Shown: piece after piece, positions 37,601 to 46,858 of the stretch
Layout of the letters: each line of letters begins with the position of its first letter
Position numbering within the stretch: position 1 is the first letter of the stretch
From: Monosporascus cannonballus
Taxonomy: Eukaryota; Ascomycota; Sordariomycetes; Xylariales
Assembly (NCBI GenBank): GCA_004154925.1
Contig: QJNS01000072.1
Location: forward strand, 62,001-126,000
DNA length: 64,000 nucleotides
Direction of reading: 5' to 3'
Notes under the pieces: generated by a model
Seen by the model: the letters and a program-made list of their open reading frames with translations, nothing else
What the model was told of the DNA's origin: nothing
Database searches by the model: none
Made by a program: the position numbers and the translations under genes

Positions 37601-40600
37601 CTAACAAAAAAACGCGACAAAAAAAAAGCTAAACTCGGCCGTTAATTTTTATTAAAGGAATCAAAAAACCTTAATTCGAAAAAAAATTATTAAAATTTTT
37701 AATAAAATAACGATAAGATATATAGATAGTTTCGAAAAATATTGATTAAGATCGTACGTTAATAAATATTTATTTTAGTTATTAAAACAACAAAATTACA
37801 AAACGTAATTAATAAAAATTTATTGTAAATCCAGAATTTTAAACGTTTTAAATTAATATTTAAAATAAAGCGGACTTCGGAATAGCTATATTAATAACGA
37901 AAAATTAATTTTCTTAATATTGGCGAAAAATTATCCATATTATTTATTTACCCGTTTAATCGATTTTTTACCTTAATTATTCGACTAGAATCAAGATATC
38001 TTAAAAATTAAAAAAGATAAAAACGTTTTAAAAGTTAATATAATAAATTCGAAAAAAAAAGGATTTAAACAATTTTAATTCGGCGTCGTAAATTAAGGGC
38101 AATAAGTTAAAAAATAATTTGTTAATAATTATAATAATTTATAAATCAAAGTATATAATATAAAATTCTGTTGATTTTTTAATTAAAGAAATTTATTATA
38201 TATTTATTACGGCATATAATTAATCCGGATTAAAACGAATTAATATTCCGTATAAAATTTAATAAATTAAATATTAATACAAATAACTAATTTAATAAAT
38301 AAATAATATATTAATAATTTTAATTAATATTATATAAATATTTATAATTATTGCGTTTTATAACCGTAACGCCGCGCCGAAATCGAACGCGTTTTTTGTT
38401 ATCGGCTTTAATTAAAACCGACAAAGTTTCGTTTTTTGCTTTTTAATTTAATATCGTAATTATTTTTTAATTTGTTATTAATATTATTATTAAATAAGTA
38501 CCGTTTATTTTTAATTCGTAATTTCTTAATTTCGATAAAGATAATTATTTTAATTTTTTTCCAATATATTATATATAACGTTCAGTTGTAAATTATTATG
38601 TTTTAGCGACGCCGGCAATTTCGGTAACAATATAAAAATAAATAAATTATACGAATATAAATACGGTAACAAAAACGAAATTAAAAAATTAAAAATATTT
38701 AAGAATAATACGTTCTGTATTAACGTTATAAATAAAAAACGAAATAAATTCTTAATTAAGATTACTTAGTATATCGCGAATTGTACGTATAAATATAAAC
38801 GTTATTATAATCGAAATTACGATTTTAAATCGCAAAAGCGTATAAATTATATATCGGTTTAATATTTAATTTACTAGAATTATTATTAAATTAATAATTA
38901 TTAATTTAAATTGAATAACCGTATACCGTATATTTTAATTAAAATAAAATACGACTTAAAATAACTTTATAATTTGTTCGGATATATATTAAATTTATAA
39001 CACAATAATAATTCGTAACTTATATAGATCGATTTGCGGTATAAGAATATAACGCCGTTATTTCCGATTAAATAAATTTCGCCGTTTACGGAAAATTACT
39101 TATATTTTTTGTAAAATCAAAAGTATAACTTTTTTATATATTATGTATAACGTAAAAAATAAGCGGTTTTTCTAAATATCTTAATATTGCCATTTATTAA
39201 GACCAAAAACCGCCTTAATTAATTCGATTATATTTTGAATTAAATATAAATTTTTAATTTCGTTTAATTTATTCGAAAGTTTATTAAATAAAAACTATTC
39301 AAGTTTAATAAAAATAATCGCATAAAAAATAATTCGTTCGTTCGTTATTTATATTAAAACTTTATTATTTTCTAAATAATTGCTTTTACTGAACCGGCTT
39401 TTATTTATTTTTATATAAATATTTTCGAATTTAAAAGTTCGGGTATATAAAAAAATTAAGCATATATATATTATAATAAATTTTAATCGGAATAAAGTTA
39501 TTATAGTTTTATTAAATATAATAATTTCGTTTTTTTAAATATATTAAAATCACTTTACGTATATATTTGTTATTAAATAATACGTATTATTAAGGCCCTA
39601 TTTTTGTCTAGTACCATAAGTTAAATTTATTTTATTTCGGAAGTTTACGGGTAATATTTTGGCTGGCCGAAAACTAAAATTAAAATTTAATAATTATTTT
39701 ATTTTAATTAAGATTATTTACGATAAATTATATATTAAACTTTTTATTATTCGAATTTATCATATTGTTTTTTTATTATAACTTTTATATTTTTAAAAAA
39801 TACTATGGTTTTTAATTTATTTATAATTATAAATTATTCGACCGAATTATTACTATAAATTTTTAATCGAAAGGTTTTACGGTATATTTTATTATATTGT
39901 TCGATTAATAATTGGAATATTTAGATTTAATTTAAAAATAGTAATAAATACGATAATACAAATAAAATTATTCGATTATTTTAAGTTATTATATACGCGA
40001 ATTTAAGTTTCATAAAATATTTCGGATTTATAAAATTTAATAGAGTTTTTTTATTATTTTAACGAATATTTTTAATTTATTATAATTTTAATTAAATAAT
40101 TATAAATATTTATAATTTTTGCCTTATTACTAATATAAATAATAATTTTAATAATAAAATATAAATTATTATATTAAATTAAAAATATTACTTAAATAAC
40201 GAAATATATTAATTATTAAAAAATTTACACACTTTTAATTTAAACGTTAACTATTAAATATAAAAAAATAATATTATTAATTTCGGAACGATTAATATTA
40301 AAATATTAAATTTCCGCTTTATAGCTATATTTAATTAAACCAGCAATTTAACGAAAACCGTTATATTTTGCAATTTTTTAATAATATTATTAATAAATAT
40401 TATATATATAAACTAATATATATAAATAATAAAAATAAAACGTAAATTAAAGATATTAATATATTTAAACCGAAAGTTAATTTATTTTAGTAGTAAATAT
40501 ATTTCGTTAATAATAATTAAATTATATTGTTATTTAAAAACAAAATTTAATATAATAATTTGAAATTAATCGTTCGATATTTATTTAAAACTAAAAATAA

Positions 40601-41511
40601 TATAATTATTTTAGCCGGCAATTATACGGTCGAATATTTCTGGATTAAATTTTTTTCGTATTTATAAATATTAAAATAAAAATAAAATATAAAATTATTA
40701 ATAAAAAATTCGTTATTTTTTCGCCAACTTAATTAATAATATAACTTAAATAATAATTAAATCGGTTATTAACGAAAAAAGTTATATAATTAAGGATTTT
40801 TTAAAATTTATTTTAATAATAAAAAATATTAAAATTTTCGAAAATCAAATTATATATCGTATTAATTTATTTTTTCCGTAAAATACGGTCTTATTTATTA
40901 AGTATAACGCCTAATATAAGGCGAATAAATCGATAACGTAAAGTTTTTATAAGGTTATTAACCGTATATATAATATTAATATATAAGTTAATTATATTTA
41001 TATTAGCAAAAAACCGGTAAAAATATCGGATAAAAATAAACGTTATATTTTGAAAAATTAAATGTTCGAAAATTTATGATATTTACCTTAAATCTTTAAA
41101 TATATTATCTGCATTTGATTAATTAAAAAAATATATTTCGAGATTTGGTATGGACGATTTTAAACTTTATATATTATTATTTTAACTTATAAAATTATTT
41201 TATTATCGTATTAAATTAAAAAAATTATAATATATATTAATCGAAATTTTAAATTATTTTTTATTATAAAAATTTTTATTTTGTATTAATTAACTTTATT
41301 ATTATATCAGAAAATAAAGATTTTAATTTTACGTTAAATTATATAAATTAAAATGCTAAAAGTTTTGTAATTAAAATGTATTATTAAAATTAATATTAAT
41401 AATTTTTGCAAATTTATATAAAAACGTATTAAATGGAATTTAAAATTTTTAACTTGTTATTAGGCCTTATTTTAAAGGTTTTATTATTTTTGTAGGTATT
41501 ATTTTTAAAGG
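34665..41511. other. RIP-degraded interior, no gene readable
   Basis: Nearly pure A/T with scattered CG dinucleotides. Stops are frequent in all frames; the longest frame is 91 codons (36289-36564), AT-driven, with Ile/Tyr/Leu/Asn composition. I see no tRNA, hairpin array or host gene. Confidence 0.6.
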
Positions 41512-41636
41512 AGTTTAGTTAATATATTGGACCCCTGCCAGATATTTCTTGATTAAAAGCTATAGCTGTGGCTACGGCTGCTGCGCCGTAGGCGCAGCCA
41601 CAACCTCCAAAATGGGGTCCTGATCAAGATGAGGTA
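41512..41636. repeat. Hairpin-bearing repeat, copy 2
   Basis: Contains GCTGCGCC-GTA-GGCGCAGC followed by CACAACCTCCAAAATGGGGT and GATCAAGATGAGGTAA, collinear with the right part of 21003-21162. Inverted matching bases at the left (GGACCCC near 41530) suggest a complete small element. It could instead be the true end of the 8 kb insertion. Confidence 0.55.
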
Positions 41637-41897
41637 ACGGGTCACCCGTGGGAATTTTAACCTACCCATCAGTACCCACGCTAACATGCGATGACGATGA
41701 CGACATTAACAATTACATCGGTAATTATATTAATATGTATATTAACAAATACATTATCAGTTAGATATATTTCTCTAAGCATTGATAATTTTTTTAAATA
41801 TGTTTTAATTTATAAAAATTCCCATAGGTGACCCGTGGGAATTTTTTTTTTTTGCGTGGGTTCCCACGGGTACCCATTCCCTCGCCCTAGGTGTTGG

Positions 41898-44567
41898 GAG
41901 GCTGTGAGTTGCTGATCAAAAGAACACCGTGGGTTATTTCATCGGCTGATGTATCACTTCCGTCAGTCCTCGCAAACTAGATAGAGGCTACCAAGCCACG
42001 TTATGTCAGAAGGAGTCTTACTCACGTGATCCACACACTTCGACACGGCCTGCGTGAGGGTAACTAGGCCCTCTATCACGCCTTGGGATCCCTCGTCAGG
42101 GCTGGCATAGATAGCAGCTTTAGGAGCCCAGAAAGCAGCACAGTCTGGTTGACGACTCAAGGGAGACTCATAACCTGCACCCAACATTGGTTAAGTGTAC
42201 GCCGTCGCATCTGGGCTACAGATGGCTAGGAAATTAGTCGAGAGGTGTACATTGCCAGAGCTAAATCCGGCCAACGCTGACGTTAGGGCGAATTACTGAC
42301 CAAGTTCGTTTATGTATCCCTAGTCAAGCAGGTGCGTCATTTCCCCGATTGAATTCCCCCCTGATCTTCGTGAAGGAGGCCATCCGCCGAGGCCAAAGGT
42401 AGATGCCTAGAACCAGCTGTGCATTTTATTTAAACATATATAGGGCACTGGCTTCAGCCGAAAGCTGCCACAATCGTATCGCTACGCAACACGTTCAAAG
42501 GTTGACTCCACCAGGAGACGAAGCCGTATGCAGTGTGCCCCTGAGCGAAGGGACACGTCGCGAGGATCAAGAGAACTGGAACATAGAGCTTGCATTTAGC
42601 AACCTCTGATCCGAACTTGAAAGGTACCTTGACCAACCGGGGCGTAGATTTCGCACGTCCCCCCTGCTTGGAATAACTTACATACACAAGACCGTCTGAT
42701 GTAGATGGATTATGCTCCAATTGTACTACTTGAGGTTAGTTTTAGCCTCAGCCCCCCTTTATGTTTTCCACCACCACCTAAGGGGGGAGCCGTTTAGTGT
42801 GTCTCAAGCCACTGCCATCCCTGCAAGGTGCTCGAAATGGACCAGATGGCGCCCGCCGTCGAACCTTGAGCTTTCCCCCCCGCAATAGCAGACGACTCCC
42901 TGTCATCGGAACATGGTAGGCACAACTTAATCTCCTCTTTGGATGACTTTCAGGTCCTCCTCATATAGTCTTTATCGTGCAAACTTTCCAGCTCAATGGA
43001 TAATAAGGGCTACGTTATCTTATCTCCTTTAGCCATTAGCGCAATGTTCCTGCCCCTTCTAGCCCGCTTCTCGAATTGGCAGAGCGGCAGTTATGGCGAT
43101 CATCCGCTTCGTTGCAGCCGTCAAAAGAAAGAAACGCTGCAAGTCGGCGTCATATCGGACGCAAGGCCCTTGGTAGATGACGTCGGTGCCGCTCCGGCGT
43201 CTCGGCGCGTGGGGCCATTCCTTAGCTATAACACATCTGGCTGGCAGTATATATGTCCCCGTCTCCTATTCCCCTGCCAAGGTGGTGGACAAAATGATAG
43301 TGCCCAGAGCCACAACACACCTATTGACACTATCAATTATCTTGTCCACCACCTTGCCTGCCAAGTTGAATGGTCCATACGAGACGTAGCAATACCCTGA
43401 AATGTTGAAAGCCCTGGCTCTTAGCCTGACCTTATTGTCGACCGGCCTGAGCCAACTGACTTGAGCTTATTGCCAACCTTATCGTCGACCTAGCTGCTCG
43501 TCAGCGACCTGGTTAGCCGACGACCTAGGTAGAGGGCTAACCAGGGTATCTAAGCAAAGAGAGAAGGGGGGATATGATCGTTAAACTTAAGCTTCGAGTA
43601 AAGACTATTTAAATTCGATTTTTTTCCTGTAATATATTAATGATGACTGAAATCAATTTAAATAATGTTCGTATTATGAATTCAAAGGTCATAGCTGGTT
43701 ACATACAAAATATGGTGTATGTGGCAAGGCTAACTTGTGCGGCGCGACACTCCGATTCAAATTAGCAATAACGCGCCTCACTGCTATCCACTCCTAATGG
43801 GTCGTTGGAGGGAGGGCAGATCTCAAGAAACAGCCAAGATGGGCTCGCGTACCTGGAATGGACAGCGAGGAAATAGTTTCCAACACATTCTTCCGCAGCC
43901 TACTGAGCCAAACACTCGTGCGTTTACCTGCTTGTTTGTTTGTTGTTCCGCGAGGAGCATTCGTCCCGTCCCGCCTCTTCGGTACGGCTACTTTCATCCC
44001 GGTTGGATGTTATGGCTAAGAAGGGGGAGGGGGGGGGGAGTTCGGCAGCACCGAGATACATCAGTGCGGGTATCCCGACGGGAGACAGATCAGATCCCGC
44101 AAAAGCGACTCGTCAGATCTCGCAGCCCTGCGGGACAGCCGTTTTTGTCGCCAGCTGCATTGACTCGCGTCCGCTAGGCCTAGCTGCATTCCACGACGTA
44201 GTGCGTTCTAGCGCACTGGAATTGTCCTTTTGCTGTCATTATGCATTTGCATAAACAACCTCCTCCGCGAGGGGAATTCACAGGGCCTGGGCCCGCTAAG
44301 GAACTCCGCGAGGAGTCAGTGCATCACTTATCTCCCTCCTAGTTGTTGACTTGACTCAGATCTGGGCCTCCCCGCGTGTCTCTCCAGGAGCTATAGTTCG
44401 CATATATGATCGTCGATCCGCCCCTGGCGGACTCGGGATCTACCCGGCTTGACGACCAAGGCTGTCTTGGTAGGGCACCGGGTCTCTGACAGCTGCTCTA
44501 TAAACCCAAAATACCCTCACCATAGCAGACGAATCTCGGCCTATATTCGATCGGAAGCGTCGTCTTC
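41898..44567. other. Gene-poor stretch with a foldback sequence
   Basis: Ordinary composition except AT-rich patches near 43610-43720. Open frames up to 146 codons (43737-44177) lack any recognised feature. A G-run of 10-11 bases is near 44028-44040. The last few hundred bases should be the promoter of the gene at 44568. Confidence 0.5.
43276..43357. repeat. Imperfect palindrome (~28-bp arms)
   Basis: Left arm AAGGTGGTGGACAAAATGAT followed by AGTG and right arm CACTATCAATTATCTTGTCC followed by ACCACCTT can pair over nearly their full length around a loop of about 25 bases. No further copy seen in the window. Confidence 0.6.
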
Positions 44568-45866
44568 ATGATGGAATCCACCAACCTCTTCGAAAGTTCG
44601 TTTAGAGAGAAGGTCGTCGTCCGCGCTGTGGCCGTATCGGACACTCGAAGGGGGTCAGATATCAGGGCGACACAGCTAGGCAGACCCGGAGCACGGCCTA
44701 ACTTCTCTTATCCCAGACTAGAAGGAGACTCGAGCCGCCATAAGTCGAGTGACAGCCGGTCCTCGGTGACTTCGAACAATTCCGTGCCCGGGATGACAGA
44801 CTCATCTGACTCCGAGGTGTCACTCGACGATGATTACTGCCAGTACAACGTGTCGGCAAGCGAGCTATGGGACGGCTTCTGGCCCAGCACGGAGGAGACG
44901 AATGCTCGAGAGTGGCCGGGATCCTCCATCACGCAACCCTCCCGGTCTACCCAGGAATACTTCTCCGTTGATGTCATAAAGCAGTACGCAGATGACGCGG
45001 AAGATGACACCGTTACAATCACTCCGCTGGAGGATAAGGCAGAATGCGCCAAACAGACCCAGCGCCCCCGTGACTCACGACAGTCGTCCCCGCGGCGGGC
45101 GAGCAGCAAGAGAGGCCCCCCGAGGTACTCTGTATACCCCAAGCAGCAGCAGCTATCCCCTCCGCGGCTTCCACACCCGCCGCGGACTTCCTCGCTACGT
45201 TCTGGTCCGCCAGATCCCTCACGACATCGCTCCCTGAAGGGCAGCAAGTCAAGCTTCAACCTGTCGCCGCTAAGCATGTTAACACACCGCCTACACGTCT
45301 CCCCTCCTTCCTTCGCAAAGCCAGCCAGCCAGCCGACCACCGCCAAGTCGGTTCCCGTGTCGCCGGCGTACCCGTCCCCGCCGCCGAAGTCCCTCCGGCC
45401 CTCCGTATCGGCCTTCAACCTGCGGGAATTTAGCAGCAGTAGCGAGGCTCGGCACAACACCACGGCGCCGTTGCCTCAGCTGGTGCAGCGGATGGCGCTC
45501 CCCGAGAGTCCATTCCCGCCGCGGCCTGCGGCCGCCGAGCGCTTCGTGTCCGTGTTTGACTTTGACTCGGACGCCGAGTCGGTCGTCGGACCTACGGGCG
45601 CGCATGCGCGAGGGGGACGCAGTAATCACAGCAACGGCAGCTTCGCCAAGTTCATCGCGCGCGGCCTGCATAAGAAGAGCGCAAGCGAGAAGCAGCGGGG
45701 CCCCTCCACCTCATCATCCTCTATGTCCCAAGCGGTGGCGCCGCTCGATTTCGCTGTTGCCAATCACGCCGACGGCGAGGGCAGTGAAAAGGATAGGGGG
45801 AAGAAGAGGCCCAGCCGCAAAAGGGGCGGTAGTTTGGGTCGTATTCTCGGGTTCAAGGGTCGGTGA
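44568..45866 (+). CDS. Hypothetical disordered protein, 432 residues
   Basis: A single uninterrupted frame. It is not recognised as a named family. Composition is strongly Ser/Pro/Arg-rich and low-complexity. Notable segments are an acidic patch (SSDSEVSLDDDYCQYNVSAS, about 79-98) followed by ELWDGFWPS, a Pro-rich centre, the acidic motif FVSVFDFDSDAESVV (about 326-340), then a basic tail with FAKFIARGLHKKSAS and a final KKRPSRKRGGSLGRILGFKGR-like end. The basic C-terminus could bind nucleic acid or membrane; this is speculation. Codon use is GC-rich, as in the confirmed genes. Start could be Met1 or Met2 (44568 or 44571). It converges with the gene ending at 46859. Confidence 0.7.
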   Translation: MMESTNLFESSFREKVVVRAVAVSDTRRGSDIRATQLGRPGARPNFSYPRLEGDSSRHKSSDSRSSVTSNNSVPGMTDSSDSEVSLDDDYCQYNVSASELWDGFWPSTEETNAREWPGSSITQPSRSTQEYFSVDVIKQYADDAEDDTVTITPLEDKAECAKQTQRPRDSRQSSPRRASSKRGPPRYSVYPKQQQLSPPRLPHPPRTSSLRSGPPDPSRHRSLKGSKSSFNLSPLSMLTHRLHVSPPSFAKPASQPTTAKSVPVSPAYPSPPPKSLRPSVSAFNLREFSSSSEARHNTTAPLPQLVQRMALPESPFPPRPAAAERFVSVFDFDSDAESVVGPTGAHARGGRSNHSNGSFAKFIARGLHKKSASEKQRGPSTSSSSMSQAVAPLDFAVANHADGEGSEKDRGKKRPSRKRGGSLGRILGFKGR

Positions 45867-46858
45867 TAATGATTAATGCATACGTCTACATTTAACGACT
45901 CATTGTCTACTTTTTCCGGCTGGTCATTCATTGGATAACACGTGTGTTTTATCGAGGTGGCGTCACTGTCTGCGATTTACCTATTTGACTACCCACGGAG
46001 TGGAGTCCTATCCGGGAGTCTGGAGCAAGGGACGACTAAGGCGGCTGGCTATCTATCTCCTATTTGTTATTCGGGGGACGCTGCAACTATATCTTTTGTG
46101 CGGGCTACTGCGTTACTGTTATCATTCCTTTATTTTCCTTTGTCGTCTCGGGTTGCACTGATGAGAGGGGAAACGACCGTCTGGTGCTTAGTAATCTGAG
46201 GAGTCCGAGGAGGCATTTTGGGTCATGAATCCCGAATGTGTATGACGACTATGAAAAAAAAAAGAATAATGCATCGGCGCTTGTAGGGGCCTTACCAGCG
46301 GCGGTGGGATATGGCTTACGGATGGTTCGGAAAGAGTTATGAGTGAGCATCTTTCCTTTACAGGATGGCATGGCACACACGGACAGCTTCCAAATAAAAG
46401 TCCAAATAAAAGCAAGCAGTTTGGTATCATCGAATCATTAGAAATGTTCACATGTTTAAAAAGAGGTTCTTTCGCAAGACAAATCTCGAGGATGGTATCA
46501 TTCTGCAACGCGCGCTATCTAGAGGTATCTTTATCTGGATGCCATGTCCAATATCGACATATGGCGAAAATATTAATCTCGTATGGTAGAATCGTAATAA
46601 ATATGGTATGTATGTCCCCGATTTTCTCGTAACGCCGTGCCGGCATGCTCTCATGCAAATTCGTGCCCGTAAAATCCGTGAGGAGGCCGTTAATCCGCTA
46701 GGCCTGTCATTAGGTGTCAATAACCTCCATGCGCAACACACCCTTCCGCTGACTGGACCATATAAACCCGCTGTCGCCGTCATTATAAACATTATCCAGT
46801 CGTGAATATTTATTAGAAGGTAATAGTGTCGAGAAGGGAGCAAAGCTGTGAGAGGCGC
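45867..46858. other. Convergent 3' intergenic region
   Basis: About 1 kb between two converging genes, so both terminators should lie here. Short frames (up to 131 codons on the minus strand, 46448-46843) have no recognisable content. AT-rich around 46500-46820. A poly-A run is at 46254-46264. Confidence 0.5.

Larger units (their letters stand above)
33592..41636. mobile_element. 8 kb RIPped insertion inside the hAT-like MITE (type unknown)
   Basis: It interrupts a CCCACGGGTCACCCGTGGG-type palindrome of the MITE. ACGGGTCAC is found on both sides (33583-33591 and 41637-41645), consistent with a 9-bp target duplication. However, this motif is itself a MITE subterminal repeat, so the match could be partly coincidental. 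The interior is extremely AT-rich with no readable gene. One lysine-rich open stretch (about 37534-37647, EFLELAEKKI..ILELTGDLIM) may be a coding relic. No long direct repeats at the ends, so not an intact LTR element. The right end is the hairpin repeat. Confidence 0.6.
33468..41889. mobile_element. hAT-like MITE split by an ~8 kb insertion
   Basis: The ends are perfect 14-bp inverted repeats, TAGGGCGAGGGAAT at 33468 and its complement ending at 41889. Both sides carry the same 8-bp direct repeat GGTGTTGG (33460-33467 and 41890-41897). An 8-bp duplication with TAGGG-type ends is the signature of the hAT superfamily. Subterminal CCCACGGG/CCCGTGGG motifs recur in both ends (for example near 33508-33530, 33581-33588, 41642-41652, 41830-41875). 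Without the insertion only about 370 bp of hAT-like sequence remains, too short for a transposase, so it is a non-autonomous element. Confidence 0.8.

Noticed and set aside
33592..41636. Reading the 8 kb insertion as an LTR retrotransposon
   Set aside because: No direct repeats found at its two ends; the right end matches a hairpin MITE instead.
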